Below, one piece after another: positions 47,236 through 56,870 of a stretch of DNA of 64,000 nucleotides. The DNA comes from Ideonella livida (lineage in GTDB: Bacteria > Pseudomonadota > Gammaproteobacteria > Burkholderiales > Burkholderiaceae_C). Position 1 is the first letter of the stretch; each line of letters begins with the position of its first letter. Under the pieces are notes generated by a model that did not search any database, had not been told where the DNA came from, and was given only the letters and a program-made list of their open reading frames with translations. A program made the position numbers and the translations under genes. The stretch lies in contig NZ_JAAGOH010000002.1 of the NCBI RefSeq assembly GCF_010499455.1, positions 124,001-188,000 on the forward strand, given 5' to 3'.

Positions 47236-48690
47236 TCAGGCCTTGCTCTGCTTGGGGCGCGCCACGCGCGGCTTGAGGGTGCGGGCGCGAGGATCGAAGG
47301 CTTCCTGCACACCGTCGGCGAAGAGGTTGGCCGCCAGCACCAGCGACACCATGAAGAAGAAGGCGCAGGCGAAGGTCCACCAGATCACCGGATCACGGCT
47401 CATTTCGCTGCGGGCGAAATTGATCATGCCGCCAAAGCTGTTCATGGACGGGTCCACACCCACGCCCACGTAGGAGAGCACCGCCTCGTAGAGGATGAGG
47501 CTGGAGAACTCGATCACCGTGACGATGAGCATCAGGTGCGCGACGTTGGGGAAGACGTGGCGCACCATGATGCGCCAGGGCGAGACGCCGAAGGCTTGCG
47601 CCGCCTGCACGTACTCCAGCTCGCGCAGCTTCAGGGTCTCGCCGCGCAGCAGCCGACACAGGCCGGCCCAGCCGGTCAAGCCCAGCACCGCGCACAGCAG
47701 GAAGAGCTTGAGGTCGGCACGCTCCAGCCCGGTCTCGAAGAACTCGGGGTGCTTATCCAGGAACACCTGCACCATCAGCACGCAGGCGGCGATCAGCAGG
47801 ATGTTGGGAATGGAGGACAGCACCGTGTAGACGTACTGGATCAGCTCGTCCACCCAGCCCTTGAAGAAGCCCGCCATGATGCCCAGCACCACCGCCAGGG
47901 GCAGCGTGGCCAGCGTGGCCAGGGCACCGATGACGAAGGCGGTGCGGATGCTCTTGAGGGCCTGGTAGAGCACATCGTTGCCGGTCACGTCGGTGCCCAG
48001 CACGTGGTAAGGCCCGGCCAGCGCGCCCACCACCCCCACCAGCAGCGACAGGGCCATGACGGTGCGCCCCGCCACATGCCAGGGAATGCTCGTCTCGCGG
48101 TCGCGGATGCGCCGCCACATCTGCCCCGTCCCGCCGGACGCCCCCCGGCCGAGCAGCCAAAGTGCCGCGCCGCACAGCGCCATGCCCACGACCAGGCCCA
48201 CGCCCGCACCGGTCAGGGCGCGAACGGTGACGTCGGTGGCCCATTCACGCGCCGGATCCTGCAGGTGGGCGCCCCCGTGCTGAAGGCGAGGCGCATGGCG
48301 CTCGGTGCCCCCACCGGGCAGGTCCCGGCTTTCCTTGGTGAAGCTCACATAGGACAACGGGCGCGAGTAGGTGGTCTCGCGGCTGTCGATCAGGTCCTGG
48401 GTGAGGAGGTCCAGCACCGAACGCACGCGGGTGTCGTACACCACCATATCGGACTGCTGGCCCTGGGCCGCCGGCAGCACCGGGCGGAAGTGCACGCTGT
48501 CGAGCAGCGTGACCGCCAGACAGACCAGCAGCACCACCGAGGAGGCCAGCGCAGGCGCGTTGCGGAAGACCTTGCCCCAGGTGGCGCGCAGGTCGGGCTG
48601 GCGGCGCACCATGAAGGCGTAGCCCACCAGGGAAAGGACCAGCAGCCAGAGGGCGGCATCGGTCCAGAGGAGGACGAATTTCGGCATCAC
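47236..48690 (-). CDS. yejE: peptide ABC importer permease (YejE type), extended
   Basis: 484 residues. The C-terminal half is a BPD-type permease of the OppC/YejE class (YHVLGTDVTGNDVLYQALKS; the EAA loop near YVQAAQAFGVSPWRIMVRH; VDPSMNSFGGMINFARSEM). The N-terminal part is longer than usual: two helices, then about 85 polar residues (64-150), and another helix pair before the core. The extension may be a periplasmic insert for binding-protein contact. It starts 31 bases after the YejB-type gene stop. Confidence 0.9.
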   Translation of the reverse strand: MMPKFVLLWTDAALWLLVLSLVGYAFMVRRQPDLRATWGKVFRNAPALASSVVLLVCLAVTLLDSVHFRPVLPAAQGQQSDMVVYDTRVRSVLDLLTQDLIDSRETTYSRPLSYVSFTKESRDLPGGGTERHAPRLQHGGAHLQDPAREWATDVTVRALTGAGVGLVVGMALCGAALWLLGRGASGGTGQMWRRIRDRETSIPWHVAGRTVMALSLLVGVVGALAGPYHVLGTDVTGNDVLYQALKSIRTAFVIGALATLATLPLAVVLGIMAGFFKGWVDELIQYVYTVLSSIPNILLIAACVLMVQVFLDKHPEFFETGLERADLKLFLLCAVLGLTGWAGLCRLLRGETLKLRELEYVQAAQAFGVSPWRIMVRHVFPNVAHLMLIVTVIEFSSLILYEAVLSYVGVGVDPSMNSFGGMINFARSEMSRDPVIWWTFACAFFFMVSLVLAANLFADGVQEAFDPRARTLKPRVARPKQSKA

Positions 48691-48720
48691 CGGTGACTCC
48701 GGAAGCGATGTCTGAAGGGA

Positions 48721-49704
48721 TCAGCCCAGGCGGACGCGCGGGTCCACCCAGGTGTAAGCCACGTCGATCAGGGCATAGGTGGCGATGTAGAGCAGCGAGC
48801 CCACGAACACCATGGTGCGCACGATGGCGAAATCCTGCTTGCCGATGGCCTCGATGACGTAGGCGCCCAGACCTGGGATGCCGAAGAAGCTCTCGAACAC
48901 CAGGCTGCCCATGAACACATAAGGCAGGTAGCCACCGGCGCTGGTGATGATGGGGATCAGCGCGTTGCGCAGCACATGCCGGAACATGACCACGGTCTCC
49001 GACAGCCCCTTGGCGCGAGCGGTGCGCACGTAGTCCTTGTTGATCTCCTCGATGAACATGGCGCGGTAGAGCCGGGCCTCGGCCCCCAGCCGGGCCAGCG
49101 CGCTGAGCACCACCGGCAGCACCAGGAACTTCACCACATCCAACCCCTCCGCATAGCCCGAGATGGGCACGAGCTTGAGCACGCGGGCAAAGAAGTACTG
49201 GCCGACGATGATGTAGAACAGGCCGGAGATCGACATCATGAGCACGCACAGGATGGACCCCCACAGGTCCAGCCGGGTGTTTCGGAACATCACCAGCAAC
49301 AGGCCGAAGCTGGTGGTGGCCAGCACCTGCAGCACGAAGATGGGCAGCGCCAGCTTGATGCTGACCCACATGCGGGAGGCGACCTCGGCCCCGATGTCGC
49401 CCGCGCTCTCGCTGTCGGCACGGCCAAAGTCGAAGCTGAAGAGCGAGACCGACCGCTCCCAGAAGATGGTCTCGGTCAGCTGTTCGGCGCCTGCCTTGGC
49501 ATCGTTCCAATACAGAGGCTTGTCGTAGCCGCGTTCAACTTTCCATTTCTCGATCAGCTCGGGCGTGACACGCTTGCCGCCGATGTTCAGGCGGGCCATG
49601 TCGTCAGGGGTGTTGACCGTGAAGAAGAGGAAAAAGGTGGCGAGGTTGACCCCCGCCAGGATGAGGAAGCCGTACACCAGACGGCGGATCGAATAGGCCA
49701 GCAT
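48721..49704 (-). CDS. yejB: peptide ABC importer permease (YejB type)
   Basis: 327 residues, OppB/YejB-class permease with about six helices. N-terminal IRRLVYGFLILAGVNLATFF precedes a periplasmic region carrying ERGYDKPLYWNDAKAGAE. The EAA loop reads DYVRTARAKGLSETVVMFRH, and SLVFESFFGIPGLGAYVIEA is the class signature. The start at 49704 lies 20 bases after the binding-protein stop on the minus strand. Confidence 0.93.
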   Translation of the reverse strand: MLAYSIRRLVYGFLILAGVNLATFFLFFTVNTPDDMARLNIGGKRVTPELIEKWKVERGYDKPLYWNDAKAGAEQLTETIFWERSVSLFSFDFGRADSESAGDIGAEVASRMWVSIKLALPIFVLQVLATTSFGLLLVMFRNTRLDLWGSILCVLMMSISGLFYIIVGQYFFARVLKLVPISGYAEGLDVVKFLVLPVVLSALARLGAEARLYRAMFIEEINKDYVRTARAKGLSETVVMFRHVLRNALIPIITSAGGYLPYVFMGSLVFESFFGIPGLGAYVIEAIGKQDFAIVRTMVFVGSLLYIATYALIDVAYTWVDPRVRLG

Positions 49705-49723
49705 GGGCGGATTTCCTTGCGCG

Positions 49724-51991
49724 TCAGCCCAGCAGCTCACCGCGGGCGTTCATGCGTTCACGGCGGGCCAGGGTGTGGCGCACGCCCCAGACAGCGGCAC
49801 CGACGGCGGCCACGATGAGCAGCAGCGGCCACCAGACCGGCTGGTTCCACTCGGCCTGGCGCTTGGCACGCTCGGCAGCATCCAGACGCAGGTACCGGCC
49901 GTGGTCACGGATGAGGATCGCCGGCTTGGTGTTCTTCACCCAGGTCTGCGCCGCCAGCGAGGCATAGGGATAGAAGCCGAAACTCCAGGGCGCATCCTTC
50001 TGCAGGATGGCGACCATCTGGTCAATGACCTTCTGCTTCTGCGGGCCGTCGTCCATGGACTTGAGCTGGCTGAACAGGCGGTCGTACTCGGGGTTCTGGT
50101 AGTTGGCGGTGTTCTCGCCGTCCGAGACGCTCTTGCTGTTGGGGCCGTACAGCAGGAACAGGAAGTTCTCGGCATCGGGGTAGTCGGCGTTCCAGCCCAG
50201 CCAGAAGACCTGGTGCTTGCCCTTGCGCACCTTGTCCTGGAACTGGTTGTTGTCGGTGGCACGCACCTCCAGCTGGATGTCGAGCTTGGCGAACTGCCGC
50301 ACCATCCAGTCGATCTCCGGCTTGTTGCCGGGCGTGGGGGCCGAGTAGTAGTCGTAGTTGATGACCAGCGGCTTGCCTGTCTTGGCGTCACGCCCGTTCG
50401 GATAGCCCGCCTGTGCCATCAGCTTGCGGGCCTCCTCCAGAGGACGGCGCACAAACTTGCCGTCCTCCAGGCGGTGGGTGACAGGATTCAGGCCCTCGGG
50501 CGTCTCCTCGCGGGAGCCGGGAATGCCCTTGGGCAGCGGCCCCTGGGCGGTCGCACCGGCCTTGCGCGGGAAGATCTTGGCGTACTCCTCCCAGTCGATG
50601 GCGATGCTGATGGCCTGGCGCAGCTTGCGGTTGCGCTCGCGCTGCTCCGGGGTGTCACCCATGCCGATGACCGGGTCGATCATGTTGAAGCCGACGATGT
50701 AGTTGTTCACGTCGGCAGAGCGCCCGAAGAGCATGCCGCGCTGGCGGTAGACCTCGCGCACCTCCTCGGAATCCATGGCATCGACGATGTAGTCGTTGCC
50801 GGTGTCGGTGCGCTCGAAGATCTCGAGGTCGTAGTAGCCGTCGCGGAACTTATTCTTCATGGGCGTGCCCTCGCGCTCCACGGTGGCCACGATGCCGTCG
50901 AGGAAGGGCATGGTCTTGCCGCAGTCGTCCAGCAGGCCCCTCTCCTTGTCACCCGGCATGCCTTCGCAGGGATAGGGCTCACCGCGGAAGTTGGGGTTGC
51001 GGCGCATGACGATGCGGCGATCCGGGATGAACTCGGTCACCATGAACGCCCCCGTCCCCACCGGCCAGCGGTCCAGGGACAGGCCCCGGGCGGCCATGCC
51101 CGGCTGGGCATAGAAGGCGTCCGCCTCCCAGGGGATCGGCGCCAGGAAGGTCATCTGCATCCAGTACTTCCACTGCGGGTACTTGCCATGGATGCGGATG
51201 CGCAGCAGGTGCTTCTCTGGCGCGGACACGCCTTCCAGCGGCCAGCGGCGGAAGTCCAGGAAGGGCTTGTCCTGGCTGGCGGGATCCAGCCCCTCGCGCA
51301 GCTTCTTGTCCTCTGCGCGCACCAAGGCCATGTAGTCCTTGAGCCCGATGACAAACTCGGAGAACAAGCCGGAGATCGGTGCCGTGATGCGCGGCGTGGC
51401 ATGACGCTTGAGGGCGTACACGAAGTCCTCGGCCACCAGCTCGCGGGTGCCGGTGTGCTCGAAGGCCAGCGGCGTCTGCCGATCGCCCAGCTCGCCCGGC
51501 TTCATGTCGTGGTAGCGGTGGCGGCCGGCCTCGTCCTTGGCGAAGGCCGGATGCGGCTGGAAGAGCACCCCCTTGCGGATGGGCACGTCATAGACGCTCT
51601 CGGCCACCAATTCGTCGGGCGCCTCCTCGGGCAGCTCACGCCCCTGCTTGTCGTAGTACCGCGGCTTGGCCACGGCCTCCGCCGCCTTGGGGACCAGCTC
51701 GAAGGGGCGCTTGAGGTAGTGGTAGCCGTAGAGCGGCTCGTAAACCTGATAGGTCACCAGCGTGTCCGGCGACCAGTAGGAGGCCGTCGGGTCCACATGC
51801 CGCGGCGTGGACTGCTGCATCGCGGTGTAGAGCACATTGGCTTCAGCCGACCCCTGCGGCCAGGGGCTGTTGTTGCAGCCCGCCAGCATCAGGACTCCCG
51901 CCCCCACGATGCCGGCCACCTTGAGCGACCCGGCACCGCGCAGCAAGCGCTGCGCCAAGGCGCGCCAACGCGCGCCCGTCGATCCGACCAT
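49724..51991 (-). CDS. yejA: peptide-binding lipoprotein (family 5 solute-binding protein, YejA type) with C-terminal membrane helix
   Basis: 755 residues, longer than typical family 5 binding proteins (500-600). A lipoprotein signal has lipobox LMLAGC with Cys39. The body holds YEPLYGYHYLKRPFELVPK, WPVGTGAFMVTEFIPDRRIV and FLGWNADYPDAENF, which mark an extracellular peptide-binding protein of the SBP_bac_5 class. The unusual feature is a C-terminal hydrophobic helix (about 719-740) followed by a basic tail (HTLARRERMNARGE), so the protein may be anchored at both ends. First gene of the importer operon. Confidence 0.9.
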   Translation of the reverse strand: MVGSTGARWRALAQRLLRGAGSLKVAGIVGAGVLMLAGCNNSPWPQGSAEANVLYTAMQQSTPRHVDPTASYWSPDTLVTYQVYEPLYGYHYLKRPFELVPKAAEAVAKPRYYDKQGRELPEEAPDELVAESVYDVPIRKGVLFQPHPAFAKDEAGRHRYHDMKPGELGDRQTPLAFEHTGTRELVAEDFVYALKRHATPRITAPISGLFSEFVIGLKDYMALVRAEDKKLREGLDPASQDKPFLDFRRWPLEGVSAPEKHLLRIRIHGKYPQWKYWMQMTFLAPIPWEADAFYAQPGMAARGLSLDRWPVGTGAFMVTEFIPDRRIVMRRNPNFRGEPYPCEGMPGDKERGLLDDCGKTMPFLDGIVATVEREGTPMKNKFRDGYYDLEIFERTDTGNDYIVDAMDSEEVREVYRQRGMLFGRSADVNNYIVGFNMIDPVIGMGDTPEQRERNRKLRQAISIAIDWEEYAKIFPRKAGATAQGPLPKGIPGSREETPEGLNPVTHRLEDGKFVRRPLEEARKLMAQAGYPNGRDAKTGKPLVINYDYYSAPTPGNKPEIDWMVRQFAKLDIQLEVRATDNNQFQDKVRKGKHQVFWLGWNADYPDAENFLFLLYGPNSKSVSDGENTANYQNPEYDRLFSQLKSMDDGPQKQKVIDQMVAILQKDAPWSFGFYPYASLAAQTWVKNTKPAILIRDHGRYLRLDAAERAKRQAEWNQPVWWPLLLIVAAVGAAVWGVRHTLARRERMNARGELLG

Positions 51992-52102
51992 GCACTACCT
52001 CCAAAAACCACGGCCAGCCGGGTGGGCTGGCCGCTGCAATCCCTGTGCGCGCACGGCGCCCGGCTTGTGCCCGGGACCGCTCCAACGCGAAACCTCAGAG
52101 GG

Positions 52103-52130
52103 ATTCTAGGGTTGGCAGGATGTGCACCAA
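52103..52130 (-). promoter_or_regulatory. putative sigma-70 promoter of the yej-type operon
   Basis: On the minus strand, TTGGTG (52130-52125), a 16-base spacer and TAGAAT (52108-52103) make a good -35/-10 pair. The predicted leader to the ATG at 51991 is about 105 bases. The rest of the 213-base gap holds nothing else clear. Confidence 0.5.
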
Positions 52131-52204
52131 CTTAGGGTTTCCGCAAGGCGAAACCGCTAAGGAGCCGCAGATTCCTCAAAGAAAGCCTCACCACTCCGAG
52201 AGTT

Positions 52205-53218
52205 TCACCAAGACAAAAGCACATCCCGTGCCTGAACCTGCAGGCTCACGACACGACCCACCGGCAGGCAGATCTTGGTGTCCACGTGCCCAAACGGCAG
52301 CCCGGTGAGGATGGGCGTGGGGCACACCGATCGCAAATGCGACACCACCGTCTTGAGGTTGTAGCCCCGATCCAGGGGCGACGGGCGCCAGGCCGAGAAC
52401 GCCCCCAGCAAAATGGCCCGCTGCTGGTGCAGCACACCAGCCTGGTGCAGCTGTAGCAGCAGGCGTTCCACGCGGTAAGGATGTTCGGCCACGTCCTCCA
52501 AAAACAACAGTCCACCTTGCACCTGGGGCCAGTGCGGCGTGCTCAGCAGAGATGCGACCATGCTCAGGTTGCCGCCCCAGAGCAGGCCCTCGGCCTCCAG
52601 GCCGGCGAATCCGGCCTCGGTGCGAAAGCCCACGGCCTCAAGCTCGCCCGTCATGGCCTCGCGGAAACAGTCCGGGGTCACCTCGTCGAGCGTGTCACGA
52701 CCAAAGTCGTCCACCGCCATGGGGCCGGCCCAACTGGTGGCGCCGGTGTGCGCCAGCAGGCCCAGTTGCAGCGCGGTGACATCGCTGTAGCCCACCCAGC
52801 GCGTCCCCTGCGCCACGCTGCGCGCCAGCAGCGGCCAATCCAGCCGGTCCAGCAGGCGGGTCAGGCCGTAGCCACCGCGGCTGGCCAGCGCCACGTCCGG
52901 CGCCTGGGCGGCGACCCGGTGCAAGGCCTCCAGCCGGTCGTCATCAGTTCCGGCAAAGCGCTGGCGGCGGGCCAGGGCGGAGGGATCCAGCGCCACCTCA
53001 AAGCCCAGGGCCTTCAAACGCTTGACGGCCCGGCGCAAGGGCGCGGCCTGCGCGACGACGCCGGACGGCGAGAAAACCGTCAGCCGCAGCGGCGCATCGG
53101 ACACCGCGGGGCGGTCGTGGTGTGCGTCGTCATGCGCCGCCACCTGCGGCCCGGCAACCTCGGGCACAGCGTCGTGGGCGGGTGGAACGGAAGAGGCAGC
53201 ACGTGCAGGGGCATTCAT
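52205..53218 (-). CDS. ldcA: LD-carboxypeptidase (peptidase family S66)
   Basis: 337 residues; cleaves the terminal D-alanine of murein tetrapeptides in cell-wall recycling. The fold starts near residue 44 (LRLTVFSPSGVVAQAAPLRR). The nucleophile-Ser/nucleophile-elbow region RGGYGLTRLLDRLDW, WAGPMAVDDFG, LLWGGNLSMVASLL (Glu region) and GLPFGHVDTKICLPVG (catalytic His) are all in the expected order. The first 43 residues are an Ala/His-rich extension and the true start may be internal. It starts two bases after the end of tadA. Confidence 0.92.
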   Translation of the reverse strand: MNAPARAASSVPPAHDAVPEVAGPQVAAHDDAHHDRPAVSDAPLRLTVFSPSGVVAQAAPLRRAVKRLKALGFEVALDPSALARRQRFAGTDDDRLEALHRVAAQAPDVALASRGGYGLTRLLDRLDWPLLARSVAQGTRWVGYSDVTALQLGLLAHTGATSWAGPMAVDDFGRDTLDEVTPDCFREAMTGELEAVGFRTEAGFAGLEAEGLLWGGNLSMVASLLSTPHWPQVQGGLLFLEDVAEHPYRVERLLLQLHQAGVLHQQRAILLGAFSAWRPSPLDRGYNLKTVVSHLRSVCPTPILTGLPFGHVDTKICLPVGRVVSLQVQARDVLLSW

Positions 53219-53220
53219 GG

Positions 53221-53892
53221 TCAGGAGGCTCCATGGCCGCCGCAGCAGGCCGGATCGTCACGAAAGATGGCGTCATCGGCCAGGGGCTCGCCCTCCACCA
53301 CCTCGGGCAAGGGCATGCGCTCAGCCGGAAACGTTGGCAGCCTGTCCGCGCCCGGCAGGGGGGCCGCGGCGGGCAGGATGTCCTCGCCAGCGGCCCGCTG
53401 GGCCCGCTGGGCCCGCTCTGCCCGCTTGACGGCGCGCCGCTCCGCAAAGAAGTCGCGCAGCAGCTGACCACAGGCCTCCTGCAACAGCCCCCCCTGGATG
53501 AGGGTGTGGTGATTGAGCTGGGGCTGCCCGAAGAGGTTCACCACAGAGCCGGCGCTGCCGGTCTTGGGGTCCCAGGCGCCGAACACCACCCGCTTGAAGC
53601 GAGCGTGCATCAGGGCCATGGCACACATGGCGCAGGGCTCCAGGGTGACGAAGAGCTCACATTCCGGCAGCCGGTAGTTCTCCAGCAGCTGCGCCGCGTG
53701 GCGAAGGGCCACCAGCTCGGCATGGGCGGTCGGGTCGTGGGTGGTGATGGGCCGGTTGTAGCCGGTGGCGATGACCTGACCCTGTCGCAGGATCACCGCC
53801 CCGACGGGCACCTCACCCACCAGCCAGGCGTTGTGGGCCTGGTCCAGGGCAATGCGCATCGCATGTTCATCGGCGGGACTGAATTCGCTCAT
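53221..53892 (-). CDS. tadA: tRNA-specific adenosine deaminase
   Basis: Deaminates the wobble adenosine of tRNA-Arg(ACG) to inosine. 223 residues. The zinc deaminase core carries TAHAELVALRHAAQ (HAE) and VTLEPCAMCAMALMHAR (PCxxC). The family segment FGAWDPKTGSAGSVVNLF is present. The C-terminal 60 residues beyond the core are an Arg/Ala then acidic tail ending DDPACCGGHGAS, longer than in standard TadA (about 165 residues). The ATG at 53892 (MSEFSPADEHAM) is preferred to 53928. Confidence 0.94.
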   Translation of the reverse strand: MSEFSPADEHAMRIALDQAHNAWLVGEVPVGAVILRQGQVIATGYNRPITTHDPTAHAELVALRHAAQLLENYRLPECELFVTLEPCAMCAMALMHARFKRVVFGAWDPKTGSAGSVVNLFGQPQLNHHTLIQGGLLQEACGQLLRDFFAERRAVKRAERAQRAQRAAGEDILPAAAPLPGADRLPTFPAERMPLPEVVEGEPLADDAIFRDDPACCGGHGAS

Positions 53893-53967
53893 GGCAACGG
53901 CAAGGTGAAGATCGGGGGGAGCAGGCATCTTGGCAGAACCACGGGGCGGTCCCGAGCGCCGGCGGCA

Positions 53968-55299
53968 TCAGCGGCGCTGACGGCGGCGGCCTGCACGCCG
54001 GTCCTGCGCCTCGGCCATCAGGAACTCCCAGGCCTGGGCCTGCTGCAGGAAGGCCTGGACCTCGCTGTCGGCCGCAGGCGGCTCGTCCTCGCGCAGCCAG
54101 TCGCGCAGGACTTCGGGGTTCTGCAACATGGCCAGGTCGTGCAGGACCTGCTCAGATGCGCGGGTGTGGCGCAGGTCCTGCGCCGCCAGCCAGCGCCGCA
54201 GACCGTCCTGTTCCGCCAGGTCGTGGGCAGGGGTTCCAACGGCGGCGGCCGCGGCAGCCTCCGGCAAGGCCGCCACCTCGGCCTCCAGAGGTTCGGCATC
54301 ACGCGCGGCCAGCAGCGGCGCCTGCACCTGCACCAGGCTGTCACGCAACTCCAGCAGCTGATCCTGCAGCACCTCACACAGGGCGTCCAGTCGCGGGGCA
54401 CTCGCGGGGTTCCAGCCCTCGCCGCCCAGCTGGCTGGCTTCCCATTGCAGGCTCAGCAATGCCAGCAGGTCGGCGGCCTCATAGGCGGCATTGGCCTGCT
54501 GCATGAGGGTGGTTTTGTGCGCGCGCCGCGCGGCGTCGGGTTCCCTGTCCGGATGCAGCGCACTGGCCAGCTTGCGGAACACACTGCGCACCGATTGGGC
54601 CAGCGCCTGGGCCACGGCCTCGCGGGCCTGGTCTCGGTCGCCCTGGCGATGCTGGCGGCGCTCACGCACGTCATCCTCTTCGGCCGCCTCGCGCCGCGCG
54701 ACACGGGCCGCCCGCCGGTCAGCCTTGCGCGCGGCCTCACGCTCGCGCTGGGCATGGGCCTGCCGACCCGCCTGGGCCAACATGTCCCCAGCGCTGCGGG
54801 CGCCGTGCCCGGGCGGCAGTTGCAACCCGTAGACCTGGGCCAGCACGCGCTCGGTCTCCGCCATCTCGGCGGCACGCAGCTCGTGGTGGGGCAGGCTGCT
54901 GAAACGGTCAAAGATCGCCTCGACCTGAGGGTCCAGCCCTTCGGCCAACCAGGCTTGTGCCCGCTGGAGCAATCGCTGCTGCAGCCGCTGACGCAGGGCA
55001 CGCGACCCCAGGTCGGCCGCCAGCAGACGATCGGCCGCCAGCACCCACTCGCGCAGACGTTCGCGCCGCAGACGCAGGGCCGGCAGCCAGCGCAGCACGC
55101 GGGCACGGTGGTACGCCTCGGCCACGTCCTGCCAGCCGGCCAGACGCCGGCGTGCGGCCTCCACCTCAGCCAGCAGGGCCTGGAATCGCGCGCCGGCCGC
55201 GGTGCCCGCCGTTTCCGCCGCCCGCGCATGCGCCAGCGCGCGGGTGAGCGTCAGCTCATTCCCACTCGATGGTGGCGGGCGGCTTGCTGGAGACGTCAT
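53968..55299 (-). CDS. J-domain-like helical protein
   Basis: 443 residues, largely alpha-helical and Arg/Ala/Gln/Glu-rich (coiled coil likely from 30-230). A J-domain-like segment contains the HPD tripeptide at residues 249-251 ([16 protein letters not shown]), followed by a helix with [15 protein letters not shown]. DnaJ-type domains stimulate DnaK ATPase. It starts inside the end of guaA (44-base overlap on the same strand), so translation is probably coupled. No closely characterised relative is known to me. Confidence 0.65.
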   Translation of the reverse strand: MTSPASRPPPSSGNELTLTRALAHARAAETAGTAAGARFQALLAEVEAARRRLAGWQDVAEAYHRARVLRWLPALRLRRERLREWVLAADRLLAADLGSRALRQRLQQRLLQRAQAWLAEGLDPQVEAIFDRFSSLPHHELRAAEMAETERVLAQVYGLQLPPGHGARSAGDMLAQAGRQAHAQREREAARKADRRAARVARREAAEEDDVRERRQHRQGDRDQAREAVAQALAQSVRSVFRKLASALHPDREPDAARRAHKTTLMQQANAAYEAADLLALLSLQWEASQLGGEGWNPASAPRLDALCEVLQDQLLELRDSLVQVQAPLLAARDAEPLEAEVAALPEAAAAAAVGTPAHDLAEQDGLRRWLAAQDLRHTRASEQVLHDLAMLQNPEVLRDWLREDEPPAADSEVQAFLQQAQAWEFLMAEAQDRRAGRRRQRR

Positions 55300-56860
55300 A
55301 GGTCACGCGATTGATGCCGCGCACCTCGTTGATGATGCGGCCCGAGACCTTCTTGAGCAGGCTGTACGGCAGCTCGGCCCAGTCGGCGGTCATGAAGTCG
55401 CTGGTCTGCACCGCGCGCAGCGCCACCACGTAGTCGTAGGTGCGGCCATCGCCCATCACGCCCACGCTCTTGACCGGCAGGAAGACGGTGAAGGCCTGGC
55501 TGGTCAGGTCGTACCAGCTCTTGCCGCTGTGCGGGTCGATGGTCGAGCGCAGCTCCTCGATGAAGATCGCGTCGGCGCGCTGCAGCAGCTTGGCGTACTC
55601 GGGCTTGACCTCGCCCAGGATGCGCACGCCCAGACCTGGGCCCGGGAACGGGTGGCGGTACACCATGTCGTGCGGCAGGCCCAGGGCCACGCCCAGCTCG
55701 CGCACCTCGTCCTTGAACAGCTCGCGCAGCGGCTCGAGCAGCTTCAGGCCCAGTTGCTCGGGCAGGCCACCGACGTTGTGGTGGCTCTTGATGGTGGTGG
55801 CCTTCTTGGTCTTGGTGCCGCCGCTCTCCACCACGTCGGGGTAGATGGTGCCCTGGGCCAGGAAGGTGGCGCCCTTGACGCCATTGCCGGCGGCCTTGAG
55901 CTTCTCGGCCTCGGCCTTGAACACGTCAACGAACAGGCCGCCGATGATCTTGCGCTTGCGCTCGGGGTCGGTCACGCCGGCCAGCTGGCCCAGGAAGAGC
56001 TCGGAGGCATCGACGCGGATGACCTTGGCGTGCAGGCGCCCGGCGAACATGTCCATGACCATGTCGCCCTCGTTCAGGCGCAGCAGGCCGTGGTCGACGA
56101 AGACGCAGGTCAGCTGGTCGCCGATGGCGCGGTGGATCAGGGCCGCGGCCACCGAGCTGTCAACGCCGCCGGACAGGCCCAGGATGACTTCCTCGTCACC
56201 GACCTGCTCGCGGATGCGCTGGACCGCTTCCTCGATGTAGTTGCCCATGATCCAGTCGCCGGCGCAGCCGCAGATGCCGCGCACGAAACGGTTGAGCAGT
56301 TCAGTGCCTTGGACGGTGTGGGTGACTTCGGGGTGGAACTGGACGGCGTAGTAGCGCTTGTCCTCGTGGGCCATGCCGGCGATCGGGCAGCTGGGGGTGC
56401 TGGCCATCAGCTTGAAGCCCGGCGGCAGCGCGGTGACCTTGTCGCCGTGGCTCATCCAGACCTTGAGCATGCCGTGGCCTTCGGGGGTGCTGAAGTCCTG
56501 GATGCCGCGCAGCAGCTCGGTGTGGCCGTGGGCGCGGACCTCGGCGTAGCCGAACTCCCGGGTGTCGGACCAGGAGACCTCACCGCCCAGCTGCACCGCC
56601 ATGGTCTGCATGCCGTAGCAGATGCCCAGCACCGGCACACCCGAATCCCACACCGCCTGCGGGGCACGCAGCTCATGGTCTTCGTAGGTGCTGGCGTGGC
56701 TGCCCGACAGGATGATGCCCTTGGCGCCGAAACTGCGGATGAACTCGTCCGACACGTCGTTCGGATGGATCTCGCAATAAACATGGGCCTCGCGCACGCG
56801 GCGGGCGATCAGCTGGGTGACTTGCGAGCCGAAGTCGAGGATCAGGATCTTGTCATGCAT
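55256..56860 (-). CDS. guaA: GMP synthase (glutamine-hydrolysing)
   Basis: Converts XMP to GMP, using ammonia from glutamine. 534 residues. Class I amidotransferase domain: [18 protein letters not shown] with the nucleophile Cys, and [10 protein letters not shown] with the catalytic His. The ATP pyrophosphatase P-loop is [17 protein letters not shown], and the C-terminal dimer domain carries the [13 protein letters not shown] motif. Full length and normal. It lies 10 bases downstream of the MFS exporter gene, all on the guaB strand. Confidence 0.98.
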   Translation of the reverse strand: MHDKILILDFGSQVTQLIARRVREAHVYCEIHPNDVSDEFIRSFGAKGIILSGSHASTYEDHELRAPQAVWDSGVPVLGICYGMQTMAVQLGGEVSWSDTREFGYAEVRAHGHTELLRGIQDFSTPEGHGMLKVWMSHGDKVTALPPGFKLMASTPSCPIAGMAHEDKRYYAVQFHPEVTHTVQGTELLNRFVRGICGCAGDWIMGNYIEEAVQRIREQVGDEEVILGLSGGVDSSVAAALIHRAIGDQLTCVFVDHGLLRLNEGDMVMDMFAGRLHAKVIRVDASELFLGQLAGVTDPERKRKIIGGLFVDVFKAEAEKLKAAGNGVKGATFLAQGTIYPDVVESGGTKTKKATTIKSHHNVGGLPEQLGLKLLEPLRELFKDEVRELGVALGLPHDMVYRHPFPGPGLGVRILGEVKPEYAKLLQRADAIFIEELRSTIDPHSGKSWYDLTSQAFTVFLPVKSVGVMGDGRTYDYVVALRAVQTSDFMTADWAELPYSLLKKVSGRIINEVRGINRVTYDVSSKPPATIEWE

Positions 56861-56870
56861 GGTGGGTCAC

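Noticed and set aside
49703-52135. Plus-strand open frame opposite the binding lipoprotein
   Set aside because: A composition shadow; the minus-strand gene has a lipobox and family motifs.
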